DNA of 64,000 nt from Streptomyces griseoruber (GCF_001514205.1 NZ_KQ948765.1:590762-654761), one strand, 5' to 3'. Positions 24,550 through 33,335 are shown, counted from the first letter of the stretch. Notes: generated by a model from the sequence alone, not told the origin. Numbers and translations are program-made.

Positions 24550-26547
24550 TCACACCGCCGCGATCCTGCGCACCGTCTCGGCGATGGTGTCCCGCGACGG
24601 CAGCCACAGCCGCTCCAGGGAGGGCGCGTACGGGGCCGGCACCGGCGGCGGGGCCACCCGGGTCACGGGGGCGTCCAGGTGCCAGAAGCCCTCGTCCACG
24701 GCGAGCGCCGACAGTTCGGCCCCGACGCCGAAGTCCCGTACCGCCTCGTGCGCGATGACCAGGCGGTTGGTCCTGGCGAGGGAGGCCAGGACCGTCTCCC
24801 GGTCCAGCGGGACGATGGTGCGCAGGTCGACGACCTCGACGCTGACGCCCTCGGCGGCGAGCAGCTCGGCGGCGGCCAGGCAATCCTGGACCATCCGGGA
24901 CCAGGAGACGAGGGTGACGTCGGTCCCCTCGCGCACGACCCGGGCCCTGCCCAGCGGCAGGAGGTGGTCGTCGGCGGGGCGGGGGCCCTTGAAGCCGTAC
25001 TGGAGCCGGTTCTCCACGAAGACCACCGGGTTGGGGTCCTGGATCGCGGCGCGCAGCAGGCCGTAGGTGTCGGCCGGGGTGGACGGCATCACCACGGTCA
25101 GGCCGGGGATGTGCGCGAGCAGCGCCTCCAGGCTCTGCGAGTGCTGGCTGCCGGAGGAGCGGCCCGCGCCGAACTGCGTGCGCACCACGAGGGGCAGCGA
25201 GGCCCGGCCGCCGGTCATGAACCGGAGCTTGGCCGCCTGGTTGAGCAGCATGTCCAGACAGACCCCGATGAAGTCCATGTACATGATCTCGACCACCGGG
25301 CGCATCCCGGCCATGGCCGCCCCCACCGCCGTACCGAGGATGGCGCTCTCGCTGATCGGGGTGTCGCGGACCCGGCCGGGGAAGGCCTCGGCGAGGCCCC
25401 GGGTGAGGCCGAAGACATTGCCGCCCGCGCCGACGTCGATCCCGGCGACGAACACCGACGGATCTGCCGTCAGCTCGTGCTCCAGGGCCAGTCGTACGGC
25501 GTCCATCGACCGGAATGTCTCACCGGCGGCGGGGAGGGGCTCGGGTATCGGGGTGCGCGGGGCGCAGACGAAGTCGTACAGGGTCTCCGGGGCGGGCGCG
25601 GGCAGGCCGCGGGCCCACTCCACCGCGGCCTCGATCTCCTTGTGGATCTCCTCGTCCACCGCGTCGACGAGCGCCGGATCGACCCCGGCGGCCGTCAGCT
25701 GACGGCGGGTGATCACCAGCGGGTCGCGTTCCTTGGCGGCGGCCACCTCCTCGGGGCTGCGGTAGCGCTCGGGGTCGCCCTCGTAGTGGCCGTGCCAGCG
25801 GTAGGTCTCCGCCTCCACCAGCACCGGGCCGCCGCCCGCGCGCAGCCGGTCCACGACGTCGGCCATCAGGCCCGCCACGGCCAGGACGTCGTTGCCGTCG
25901 ACGTGCGCGTAGCCGATGCCGTAGCCCGCCGCGCGGGCGGAGAGCGGGGCGCGGTGCTGCTCGGCGGCCGGGGAGAACTCGGAGTAGTGGTTGTTCTCGC
26001 AGAGGAAGACGACCGGGAGGTCCCACACGGCGGCCAGGTTGACCGCTTCGTGGAACATGCCCTGGGCGACCGCGCCGTCCCCGAAGAACGCCACCACCAC
26101 GTCACCGGCGGCGCGCAGCCTGGCGGCCGTCGCCACACCGGCGGCGATCGGGAGCCCCGCGCCGACGATGCCGTTGGCGCCGTAGACGCCGAGTCCGGGG
26201 TCGGCGATGTGCATCGAGCCGCCGCGGCCGTGGCAGGTCCCGGCGTCCTTGCCCATCAGCTCGGCCATCATCGCCGCCGGGTCCAGGCCCTTGGCGAGCA
26301 CATGGCCGTGGCCGCGGTGGGTGGAGGTGATGCCGTCGCGGGCGGTCAGCGGCCAGCACGCGCCGACCGCACTGGCCTCCTGACCGATCGACAGGTGCAG
26401 GAAACCGGGGATCTCGGTCGCCTTGTACAGCTCGGAGGCCCGCTCCTCGAACCGCCGGATGCGGCGCATCCTGCGGTACATCTCCAGCAGCCGGTTGGCG
26501 TGCGGGGAGTCGGGGCCGTCGCCCGGGGCGTGCGGTGCCGGGTTCAC
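24550..26547 (-). CDS. Fused alpha/beta E1 of a thiamine-dependent 2-oxoacid/acetoin dehydrogenase
   Basis: One 665-residue chain contains an E1-alpha part (about 15-320) and an E1-beta part (about 345-665) that are usually separate genes. The alpha part has the thiamine diphosphate motif GDGAVAQG (156-163) ending in ENN (184-186) and CHGRGGSMHIAD, as in acetoin and pyruvate/branched-chain E1. The beta part has VFVAGIDVG, RVRDTPISESAILGTAVGAAMAG and the C-terminal transketolase domain. It would decarboxylate a 2-oxo acid, or cleave acetoin, and pass the acyl or aldehyde unit to an E2, but no E2 or E3 gene is in the window. The GTG start overlaps the acyl-CoA dehydrogenase stop (GTGA). The butanediol-dehydrogenase-like gene in the same operon favours an acetoin-type substrate. 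Confidence 0.85.
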   Translation of the reverse strand: MNPAPHAPGDGPDSPHANRLLEMYRRMRRIRRFEERASELYKATEIPGFLHLSIGQEASAVGACWPLTARDGITSTHRGHGHVLAKGLDPAAMMAELMGKDAGTCHGRGGSMHIADPGLGVYGANGIVGAGLPIAAGVATAARLRAAGDVVVAFFGDGAVAQGMFHEAVNLAAVWDLPVVFLCENNHYSEFSPAAEQHRAPLSARAAGYGIGYAHVDGNDVLAVAGLMADVVDRLRAGGGPVLVEAETYRWHGHYEGDPERYRSPEEVAAAKERDPLVITRRQLTAAGVDPALVDAVDEEIHKEIEAAVEWARGLPAPAPETLYDFVCAPRTPIPEPLPAAGETFRSMDAVRLALEHELTADPSVFVAGIDVGAGGNVFGLTRGLAEAFPGRVRDTPISESAILGTAVGAAMAGMRPVVEIMYMDFIGVCLDMLLNQAAKLRFMTGGRASLPLVVRTQFGAGRSSGSQHSQSLEALLAHIPGLTVVMPSTPADTYGLLRAAIQDPNPVVFVENRLQYGFKGPRPADDHLLPLGRARVVREGTDVTLVSWSRMVQDCLAAAELLAAEGVSVEVVDLRTIVPLDRETVLASLARTNRLVIAHEAVRDFGVGAELSALAVDEGFWHLDAPVTRVAPPPVPAPYAPSLERLWLPSRDTIAETVRRIAAV

Positions 26548-27728
26548 GCGCGTCCTCGCGGTGCTTGCGCGGGCGGCGTGACGAGGGCCCGGGCGATCAC
26601 GTTGCGCTGGATCTCGTTCGTGCCCTCGCCGATCTCGAGGATCTTGGCGTCGGCGTAGAAGCGGGAGATCTCCGACTCGCGGACATAGCCGTAGCCGCCG
26701 TGGATCTGCACGGCCTGGGAGGCGGCGCGGTTGGCGACCTCGGAGGCGTACAGCTTCGCCATCGCGGCCTCGGTGCCATATGGGCGGCCCCGGTCGGCGA
26801 GCCAGGCGGCCCGGTACACCATCCAGCGGGCGGCCTGAAGTTCGGTGCCCATGTCGGCGATCTTGTGGGCGACCGCCTGGAACGCCGACAGGGGCCGGCC
26901 GAACTGCTCGCGTTCCGTGGCGTGCTGAACGGCGAGGGCGAGGGCCGCCTTCGCCAGGGACAGTCCCAGCGCGGCGACGCTGATCCGCCCCTTGTCGAGC
27001 ACCGACAGGAACTGCCGCAGACCGCCGCCCTCCTCGCCGATCAGATGGTCGTCGGGGACGAAGCAGTCGGTGAAGACCAGCTCCCGGGTGTCCATCGCGT
27101 GCCAGCCGAGCTTCTTCAGCTTGCGCCCGCAGGTGTAGCCGGGGGTGTCGGTCGGGACGTAGAAGGTGGCGTACCGCTTGCGGCCGTCGTCCTCGCGGCC
27201 GGTCACGGCGAGCACGGTGACGCCCTGGCTGATGTCGGTACCGGCGTTGGTGATGAACATCTTGGTGCCGTTGATCAGCCAGCCGCCGTCCGCACGGCGG
27301 GCCGTGGTGGTGATGCCGGCCGCGTCGGAGCCGGCCCCGGGCTCGGTCAGGCCGAACGCGCCGATGGCCTCGCCCCGGGCCAGCGGGGCCAGCCAGCGCC
27401 GCTTCTGCTCCTCGGTGCCGTAGGCCAGCAGCGGCAGGGTGGCGATGGTGGAGTGCGCGTTCCAGGAGGAGGCCACCGACTGGTCGGCGGCGCCGAGTTC
27501 CTCCATCACGGCCACATAGGTGACGGTGTCGGCGCCCGCGCCGTCGTACTCCTCGGGCACGAGCATGCCCATCAGGCCGAGTTCGCCGAGTTTGGTGAAG
27601 ACATGGGTCGGGAACTCCTCGTTCTCCGACCACGCGGCGGCGTGCGGGGTGATCTCGCGGGCCGCGAAGTCGCGCACCATCTCCTGGAGCGCCCGCGTCT
27701 CCTCGGGCAGGTCGAAATCCATGGTCAC
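26544..27728 (-). CDS. Acyl-CoA dehydrogenase
   Basis: A 394-residue acyl-CoA dehydrogenase with all three domains: N-terminal helices, the FAD-contacting beta domain (FGLTEPGAGSDAAGI, WLINGTKMFITNAG) and the C-terminal helical domain. The catalytic base is Glu368 in GEGTNEIQRN, and REQFGRPLSAFQAV and QIHGGYGY are canonical. It introduces the alpha-beta double bond in an acyl-CoA and passes electrons to ETF. GTG at 27728 overlaps the stop of the upstream dehydrogenase gene; an ATG two codons later is also possible. Chain-length preference is not visible. It feeds the enoyl-CoA hydratase made from the same transcript. Confidence 0.9.
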   Translation of the reverse strand: MTMDFDLPEETRALQEMVRDFAAREITPHAAAWSENEEFPTHVFTKLGELGLMGMLVPEEYDGAGADTVTYVAVMEELGAADQSVASSWNAHSTIATLPLLAYGTEEQKRRWLAPLARGEAIGAFGLTEPGAGSDAAGITTTARRADGGWLINGTKMFITNAGTDISQGVTVLAVTGREDDGRKRYATFYVPTDTPGYTCGRKLKKLGWHAMDTRELVFTDCFVPDDHLIGEEGGGLRQFLSVLDKGRISVAALGLSLAKAALALAVQHATEREQFGRPLSAFQAVAHKIADMGTELQAARWMVYRAAWLADRGRPYGTEAAMAKLYASEVANRAASQAVQIHGGYGYVRESEISRFYADAKILEIGEGTNEIQRNVIARALVTPPAQAPRGRA

Positions 27729-28783
27729 AGTCCCTTCGGGGTCAGCAGAACCTTGAGCTGGCCGGCCCTGCGGCCGGCCAGGTCGGCGAAGACCTCCACC
27801 CCGTCGGAGAGCGCGAACCGCCCGGTGAGCAGGGGGGAGGCGTCCAGGCGCCCGGTACTCATCAGATCGACGACCCGGGGGATGTCGTGCCGGTAGCCGA
27901 GGGTGCCGAGCACGGTCCGCTCGTAGAAGACCAGTTGCCCCAGGTCGAAGGAGACGTCGCCGTGGCCGACGCCCGCCAGCACGACCCGGCCGCCGCGCCG
28001 GACGGTGGCCACGGCGTCCCGGGCGAGCGCGGGCACACCGGTCGCGTCGATGACGGCGTCCGGGCCGATGCGCCCGGTACGGACGAACACCTCACGGCGT
28101 ACGTCCGTCCCGCGCGGGTCGAAGGCCTCGGTGACCCCGATCGCCAGCAGCTTCTCCCGGCGTTCCGTCAGCGGTTCGCTCACGTACAGGCCGGCGGCGC
28201 CCGCCAGCCGGGCCGCCAGGACGACGGCGAAGCCGATGGGGCCGCCGCCGACGACCAGCACGTGGTCGCCGGGGCCCACCCCGGCGCGGGTGACGGCGTG
28301 CAGGCCGACGGCGAGCGGTTCGGCGAGCGCGGCCATCTCGTCCGTGACCTCGTCCGGCAGCCGGGTCAGTCCGGCGGCCGGCACGGTCACCCGCTCGGCG
28401 AACGCCCCGGGTGAGGCGAGGCCCACCGAGCCGCTCCTCGGGCAGATGTGGTAGTCGCCGCGCGCGCACCAGAAGCAGGTCCCGCAGCGCCAGACCGGGT
28501 CCGCGGTGACCCGGTCGCCGACCGCGACGCCCTGCACCGGTGCTCCCAACGCGACGACCGTGCCGCTGAGTTCATGGCCGAGGGCGAGCGGCGGGCGGGC
28601 CCCGGTGAGCGGGTGCGGGCTCTCCCGGATCAGGTGCGGGCCTTCCTGGTACTCGTGCAGGTCGGTACCGCACACCCCGCACCAGGAGACCTCGACGACC
28701 GCCTCGTGCGGCCCCGGTTCCGGTGGCTCCGGGACCTCGTCGAGCCGCAGATCACCTGCGCCGTGCCACCGCAGCGCCTTCAC
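27725..28783 (-). CDS. Zinc alcohol dehydrogenase, (R,R)-butanediol dehydrogenase-like
   Basis: A 352-residue medium-chain dehydrogenase. The catalytic zinc site shows in WCGVCGTDLHEY and LGHELSG, the structural zinc in the four cysteines of CGTCFWCARGDYHIC, and the NAD motif in VLVVGGGPIGFAVV. The inserted YQEGPHLI...HPLTG loop is typical of 2,3-butanediol/sorbitol-type enzymes. It would interconvert a secondary alcohol (possibly vicinal diol) and a ketone. GTG at 28783 overlaps the enoyl-CoA hydratase stop, and its own stop overlaps the next start, so four genes are translationally coupled. Confidence 0.85.
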   Translation of the reverse strand: MKALRWHGAGDLRLDEVPEPPEPGPHEAVVEVSWCGVCGTDLHEYQEGPHLIRESPHPLTGARPPLALGHELSGTVVALGAPVQGVAVGDRVTADPVWRCGTCFWCARGDYHICPRSGSVGLASPGAFAERVTVPAAGLTRLPDEVTDEMAALAEPLAVGLHAVTRAGVGPGDHVLVVGGGPIGFAVVLAARLAGAAGLYVSEPLTERREKLLAIGVTEAFDPRGTDVRREVFVRTGRIGPDAVIDATGVPALARDAVATVRRGGRVVLAGVGHGDVSFDLGQLVFYERTVLGTLGYRHDIPRVVDLMSTGRLDASPLLTGRFALSDGVEVFADLAGRRAGQLKVLLTPKGL

Positions 28784-29583
28784 GTCGTACGTCCCTTCTC
28801 GTCGTCCCCGTCGCTGTGCGGGCCGTCGCGTCGCGCGCCCCGTTCGAGGAAGGCGCGGAGCCCGTCGGCGGCGTCGTCCGTGCCGAACACCCCGGTGAAC
28901 AGCGACCGTTCGAGCGCCAGGCCGGTGGAGAGGGCGGCGTCGGCGCCGTGGTCCACCGCTTCCTTGATCGCCTCCAGGGCCGCCGCGGGGCCCTCGGCGA
29001 GCTGACGGGCGTACCGGAGGGCGGCCTCGTGCGCCTCGCCCGCCGGTACCACCTCGTCCACGAGGCCGAGGCGCAGCGCCTCGTCCGCGCCGACGGTGCG
29101 TCCGGTCATCAGCAGGTTCTTCGCCCGCGCGGGGCCGATCAGCCGGGTGAGCCGCTGGGTGCCGCCGGAGCCCGGCATGATCCCGAGGCGGACCTCGGGC
29201 TGGCCGAGCCGGGCGTCGTCGGCGGCCACCCGGTAGTCCGCCGCGAGGGCCAGTTCCAGCCCTCCGCCGAGCGCGTGGCCGGTGATCGCCGCGACGACCG
29301 GCACGGACAGCCGCGCCACCTCGTCGAACGTCCGCTGCAGAGCCCGGTTCCAGCCACGCACCTGCCCGGGCGACATGGCGGCCAGCGCCTTGATGTCCGC
29401 GCCCGCCGCGAACAGCCGCTCGCCGCCGTACAGCACGACGGCCCGCACCTCCCGGTCGTCGGCGAGTGCGCGCACCGCCGCGCAGAGCTCCTCGCGCTGC
29501 CGGGAGTCGAATGCGTTCATCGGCGGATGGAGCAGACGCAGCGTGACCACTGGCCCTTCGCCTTCCCTGCGGATGCGTGGCAC
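28780..29583 (-). CDS. Enoyl-CoA hydratase/isomerase family protein
   Basis: The 267-residue crotonase has both catalytic glutamates, in GGGLELALAADYRVA and QPEVRLGIMPGSGGTQRL, plus the oxyanion-hole segment FAAGADIKALA. It should hydrate a 2-enoyl-CoA formed by the acyl-CoA dehydrogenase of this operon. First gene of the coupled operon hydratase, alcohol dehydrogenase, acyl-CoA dehydrogenase, E1. The ATG at 29583 follows GGAGGGCC-type sequence; the promoter region upstream is shared with the divergent ligase and carries two operator-like sites. Confidence 0.88.
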   Translation of the reverse strand: MPRIRREGEGPVVTLRLLHPPMNAFDSRQREELCAAVRALADDREVRAVVLYGGERLFAAGADIKALAAMSPGQVRGWNRALQRTFDEVARLSVPVVAAITGHALGGGLELALAADYRVAADDARLGQPEVRLGIMPGSGGTQRLTRLIGPARAKNLLMTGRTVGADEALRLGLVDEVVPAGEAHEAALRYARQLAEGPAAALEAIKEAVDHGADAALSTGLALERSLFTGVFGTDDAADGLRAFLERGARRDGPHSDGDDEKGRTT

Positions 29584-29660
29584 GAGGCCCTCCTGTCCCG
29601 GTGCGGTGAATCCCGGAGGCCGGGAACGGTTGTCGACGCGTTCGTGTCGTCGTAAAGTGC

Positions 29661-29688
29661 GACCAAGTTTTATAGACCAAGAGGTACA
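29661..29688 (-). promoter_or_regulatory. Operator-like element in the hydratase/ligase divergent promoter region
   Basis: AGACCAAGAGGTACA (29674-29688) is the inverse of the GTACC...TTGGTCT element seen at 33336-33355. A GACCAAG direct repeat (29661-29667, 29675-29681) accompanies it and TATAAA lies on the minus strand next to it. Part of the proposed TetR regulon. Confidence 0.45.
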
Positions 29689-29709
29689 CTAAATCTTGGG
29701 AGCGGGCAA

Positions 29710-29721
29710 CCGACCGGTCGG
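29710..29721. promoter_or_regulatory. Perfect 12-bp palindrome upstream of the acyl-CoA ligase
   Basis: CCGACCGGTCGG is a perfect palindrome 33 nt before the ligase GTG. The BVMO upstream region has the same GACCGGTCG core, so both genes probably answer to the same TetR protein. Confidence 0.5.
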
Positions 29722-29754
29722 GACATTCCCGGCCACCGAGCCGAGAGAGTCGCC

Positions 29755-31284
29755 GTGCACAATTTCTCGAGCATCCTCGATTACCACTTCCGCCAACGGC
29801 CCGACGCCGTCGCGATCGCGCAGGAAGACCGCCGACTGACCGTCCGGGACCTGCATCGACGGGTGAACCGGCTGGCCGCGGGCCTGACGGACCTGGGCAT
29901 ACGGCGCGGGGACGTCGTCGGACTGCTGCTCTACAACCGGCCGGAGTTCCTTGAGCTGGTGTATGCCGTCAACCGGATCGGCGCGGTGTTCCTGCCGCTG
30001 AACTACCGGCTGTCGGAGGAGGAATGGGCCTACATCCTCGGCCATGCGCGGGTGAAGGCGCTGGTGACCGAACCCGAGTTCCTGCGGGCCGTGGACCGGA
30101 TCGCGGCGGGCCCGGCCGGCCTGGAGCACCGGATCCTGGTGGACGGCGCCGCCGAGGGCCCGTGGACCGGGTACGAGGAGCTGCTCGCCCGGCACCCGGG
30201 GGCCCAGGTCGATCCCGCGGAGGTCGAGCCGGGTGATCTCCAGCGGCTGATGTACACCTCCGGCACCACCTCACGCCCCAAGGGCGTGTGCATCACCTAC
30301 GGCAACCTCCAGGCGAAGAACCTCGCCCACATCGTCCACTTCGGCCTGACCTCGGCGGACACCGCCCTGGTCTGCGGCCCCCTCTACCATGTGGGCGGCC
30401 TCGACATGCCCGCCCTCGCCGTCCTGCAGGCCGGCGGAGGCGTCGTCCTCCAGCGCAGGTTCGACGCCGTCGGCGCCCTCGATGCCATCCAGGAGCACCG
30501 CGTCACCCACACCTGGCTGGCGCCCGCCATGGTCAACGCCGTGCTGGAGGTCCCCGACCGGGAGTCGTACGACACCTCCTCGGTGCGGTGCGTGCTGGGC
30601 GGCGGCGAGAAGACCCCCGAGCCGGTGCTGCGGCGGATCATGCACGCCTTCCCCCACGCCTGGTTCGCCGACGCCTACGGACTCACCGAGACCGTCTCCG
30701 GCGACACCTTCCTCGACCGCGAGCACGCCCTCACCAAGCTGGGCTCGGTCGGACGCCCCGTCCCGTTCACGCGGGTACGGATCGTGGACGACAGCGGCCG
30801 TGAGGTCCCGGCCGGCGAGCTCGGTGAGATCACCCTGCGCGGGCCGAAGGTCTTCTCCGGCTACTGGCGCGACGAGAAGGCCACCGCCGCGGCCCTGAAG
30901 GACGGCTGGTTCCACACCGGGGACATCGGGCACCTCGACGGCGACGGGTACCTCTACATCGACGACCGCAAGAAAGACATGATCGTCTCCGGCGGCGAGA
31001 ACATCGCCACCCCCGAGGTCGAACGCGTCCTCTACGAACACCCCGCCGTCCTGGAGGCCGCCGTCGTCGGCCTTCCCCACCCGCGCTGGGGCGAAGTGCC
31101 CCGCGCCTTCGTCGTCTTCCGCCCCGGCGAGCGCGCCGCACCGGACGACCTGCGCGCCTTCTGCGCGGCCCGCCTCGCCAAGTTCAAGGTGCCCGCGCGC
31201 TTCGACGTCGTCGACGAACTCCCCCGCACCCCCTCCGGCAAGGTCCTCAAGCGGACCCTGCGCGGCCTCCCCACGAAGGACTGA
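29755..31284 (+). CDS. Acyl-CoA synthetase (AMP-forming ligase)
   Basis: The 509-residue enzyme has every motif of the ANL superfamily: the P-loop YTSGTTSRPKG, FADAYGLTETVSG, the hinge Asp segment TGDIGHLDGDGYLYIDDRKKD, SGGENIATPEVE and the catalytic Lys in PSGKVLKRTL. It activates a carboxylic acid to its acyl-CoA via the adenylate. In context it would activate the acid released after ring opening. GTG start with a GAGAGAG site. An SDR gene begins 3 nt after its stop, so both form one operon under the palindrome at 29710-29721. Substrate unknown. Confidence 0.9.
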   Translation: MHNFSSILDYHFRQRPDAVAIAQEDRRLTVRDLHRRVNRLAAGLTDLGIRRGDVVGLLLYNRPEFLELVYAVNRIGAVFLPLNYRLSEEEWAYILGHARVKALVTEPEFLRAVDRIAAGPAGLEHRILVDGAAEGPWTGYEELLARHPGAQVDPAEVEPGDLQRLMYTSGTTSRPKGVCITYGNLQAKNLAHIVHFGLTSADTALVCGPLYHVGGLDMPALAVLQAGGGVVLQRRFDAVGALDAIQEHRVTHTWLAPAMVNAVLEVPDRESYDTSSVRCVLGGGEKTPEPVLRRIMHAFPHAWFADAYGLTETVSGDTFLDREHALTKLGSVGRPVPFTRVRIVDDSGREVPAGELGEITLRGPKVFSGYWRDEKATAAALKDGWFHTGDIGHLDGDGYLYIDDRKKDMIVSGGENIATPEVERVLYEHPAVLEAAVVGLPHPRWGEVPRAFVVFRPGERAAPDDLRAFCAARLAKFKVPARFDVVDELPRTPSGKVLKRTLRGLPTKD

Positions 31285-31287
31285 GCC

Positions 31288-32058
31288 ATGGCCGACGTCA
31301 TCACCGACCTGCGCCTCGACGGAAGGACCGCCTGGGTGACCGGCGCCGGCAAGGGCCTGGGCCGGGCCGTCGCCGTCGCCCTCTCCCAGGCCGGGGCGAA
31401 GGTGGCGGTCACCGCCCGCACCGCCGCCGACCTGGAAAGTCTGGAGGCCGAACTCGCCGCGCACGGCGGCGACGTGCTCGTGCTCCCCGGCTCGGTCGCC
31501 GACCCGGACGCCGTACGCACGCTCGTCGAACGGGCCGCCGGATGGTCGGGACGGCTCGACGCCGCCGTCCACTGCGCCGGGATCAGCCCGCACTTCACCC
31601 GCAGCGAGCACCTCACCGACGACGACTGGCGCCAGGTGCTGGACGTCAACCTCCAGGGCACGTTCTTCTGCTGCCGCGAGGCCGGCAAGGTGATGCTGGA
31701 GCAGCGCTCCGGGTCGATCGTCAACGTCTCCTCGGTGCACGCGCGCACCGGCTTCGAGCGGATCGCGCCGTACGCCGCCGGCAAGGGCGCCGTGGAGGCG
31801 CTGACCCGCGCCCTCGCCGTGGAGTGGGCCGACCGCGGCGTCCGCGTCAACAACCTGGCTCCCGGCTACTTCCGCACCGACCTCAGCTCCGGACTGCTGG
31901 ACAGCCGCTGGGGCGAGCGCATCGTGCGCGGCACCCCGCTCGGCCGCGTCGGCGACGCGGACGAACTGGGCGGCGCCGCCGTCTTCCTCGCCTCCGACGC
32001 CTCCCGCTTCGTCACCGGCACCACCCTCACGGTCGACGGCGGCTGGACCGCCTGGTGA
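31288..32058 (+). CDS. Short-chain dehydrogenase/reductase, classical
   Basis: A 256-residue classical SDR: cofactor motif TGAGKGLG, NAG-equivalent HCAGIS, catalytic Ser in NVSSVHA, YAAGK (Tyr/Lys) and the closing FVTGTTLTVDGGW. It oxidises or reduces a hydroxyl/keto group, probably a 3-hydroxyacyl-CoA or cyclic alcohol in this pathway. It begins 3 nt after the ligase stop; translation is likely coupled. Confidence 0.9.
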   Translation: MADVITDLRLDGRTAWVTGAGKGLGRAVAVALSQAGAKVAVTARTAADLESLEAELAAHGGDVLVLPGSVADPDAVRTLVERAAGWSGRLDAAVHCAGISPHFTRSEHLTDDDWRQVLDVNLQGTFFCCREAGKVMLEQRSGSIVNVSSVHARTGFERIAPYAAGKGAVEALTRALAVEWADRGVRVNNLAPGYFRTDLSSGLLDSRWGERIVRGTPLGRVGDADELGGAAVFLASDASRFVTGTTLTVDGGWTAW

Positions 32059-32080
32059 ACGTCTCTCTTTGCGCGAGTCA

Positions 32081-32109
32081 TTGAATGTACCGACCGTTGG
32101 GTCTATCTT
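32081..32109 (+). promoter_or_regulatory. Near-consensus promoter with operator in its spacer
   Basis: TTGAAT (32081-32086) and TATCTT (32104-32109) flank a 17-base spacer reading GTACCGACCGTTGGGTC. The core GTACCGACCGTT is shared with the ferredoxin reductase promoter. The gene it would serve is now only the MFS stub that follows. Confidence 0.65.
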
Positions 32110-32185
32110 TCGCGGCAATCCCCCACGCCCCGCCCGTGGCAGAGCCGCCGCGCCCAGGCTCCCGCTCTCCTCCGGAAGACCGCCC

Positions 32186-32303
32186 ATGTCCCAGACACCA
32201 GCCCCTGGTCGTCGGCTGCTGTGCCGTGGGCACACTCCTCGTCGCGCTGATCCCCCGGGGCAAGCGGCTCGACGAGGCGGTGGCCGCCGAAACGGCGGCG
32301 TGA
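32186..32303 (+). pseudogene. Stub of a transporter: start and C-terminus only
   Basis: GGAAG is followed 6 nt later by ATG and MSQTPAP. Then, in another frame, comes LVVGCCAVGTLLVALIPRGK and a charged tail to a stop, the pattern of the last helix of an MFS permease. Everything between is missing. It lies directly downstream of a promoter carrying the island's operator, so the lost gene was probably the uptake or efflux transporter of this pathway. The family call rests on ~30 residues. Confidence 0.4.
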
Positions 32304-32427
32304 CCGCCCCACCCCGGTGATCACCGCACGGGACCGGTTCGCCGCCGCCCGCCCCTCCTCGGGGGAGGCGGCGTGCGGCCGGTCCCGCACGGCCGTACGG
32401 CGACGCGCGCGGCCGCCGGCCCGGAGG

Positions 32428-33252
32428 TCACTCGTCGCTCATGGCGGCGCACAGGCCGCCGTCGACGACGAGGTCGACACCGCTGACGAAACTCGCCTCG
32501 TCCGACAGCAGGAACGCGGCGACGGCGGCGACCTCCTCGTACCGCCCGGTCCGGCCCAGTGGCGTGCTCAGGATGAGCCGGCGCACCGACTCGTGCCGTT
32601 CCGCCTCCATACGGGTCTGCGGGGTGTCGATCGCGCCGGGCGACACCGAGCACACGCGGGCGCCCAACGGACCGAGCCGCACCGCCTCGGCACGGGCGAA
32701 GCGCTGCACACCGTACGTCGCCCACGGGTAGGCCCACGCGGGATCCTCGACCGCGGGGCCGATGGCGTCGCGGATCCGGTCGAGGAGCCCGTCGTCCACC
32801 GGCTCGTCCAGGACGGCCGCGACCGTCGGGTCGGGTTCGATGCGGGCGATCAGCGGGGACACCGAGGCGCAGTACACGAAGGCCGTCCCGGCGCCGGCCA
32901 GGGGGCGCAGCGCCTCGGCGAGCAGCACCGTGCCCACCAGGTCGACCTCGATGATCCTGCGCCAGTCGCCCTCCTCCGGTGCGACGCTCTCGGCGTGCGC
33001 GACCGCCCGCAGCGCACCGGCCCCGCCCGCGCGGCGGGCCAGCCGGGCGAGGTCCCCGGGGTCGGTGACGTCCACGCCGATCGGCTCGACGACCGCCCTC
33101 TTGCCGTACCTGGACAGGCCCTTGGCGACCCGGGCCGCGGCCGCCTCGTCCCGGTCGGCGAGCAGCAGCACGTCCACCCGGTCGGCGAGGCGCCGCGCGC
33201 AGGCCTCCCCCACCCCGCCGCCGGCTCCGGTGGCGATACCTACCGTGCTCAT
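32428..33252 (-). CDS. SDR-family oxidoreductase with altered active site
   Basis: The 274-residue protein has the SDR cofactor motif ATGAGGGVGEA, the YCASVSPL serine strand and the C-terminal FVSGVDLVVDGGL. A long insertion between the catalytic Ser and Tyr (about residues 140-180) resembles 3-alpha-hydroxysteroid dehydrogenase-type SDRs. The expected YxxxK reads YGVQR, so the catalytic lysine is replaced by Arg; activity may be changed or lost. GAGGAG lies 6 nt before ATG 33252; an upstream ATG adds a tail without homology. It is divergent from the TetR gene and shares its regulatory region. Confidence 0.8.
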   Translation of the reverse strand: MSTVGIATGAGGGVGEACARRLADRVDVLLLADRDEAAAARVAKGLSRYGKRAVVEPIGVDVTDPGDLARLARRAGGAGALRAVAHAESVAPEEGDWRRIIEVDLVGTVLLAEALRPLAGAGTAFVYCASVSPLIARIEPDPTVAAVLDEPVDDGLLDRIRDAIGPAVEDPAWAYPWATYGVQRFARAEAVRLGPLGARVCSVSPGAIDTPQTRMEAERHESVRRLILSTPLGRTGRYEEVAAVAAFLLSDEASFVSGVDLVVDGGLCAAMSDE

Positions 33253-33335
33253 GTGCCACTCCTCACTGGGGGACACCCTCACCTCACGAGTGTCTCGCGG
33301 TCGCGGCCGAACCGATCGCCGTGGGCCGCGCCGGT

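Noticed and set aside
24490-26658. 722-codon plus-strand frame
   Set aside because: Antisense to the fused E1 gene and runs through the terminator hairpin.
30271-32235. 654-codon minus-strand frame
   Set aside because: Antisense to the acyl-CoA ligase and SDR genes.
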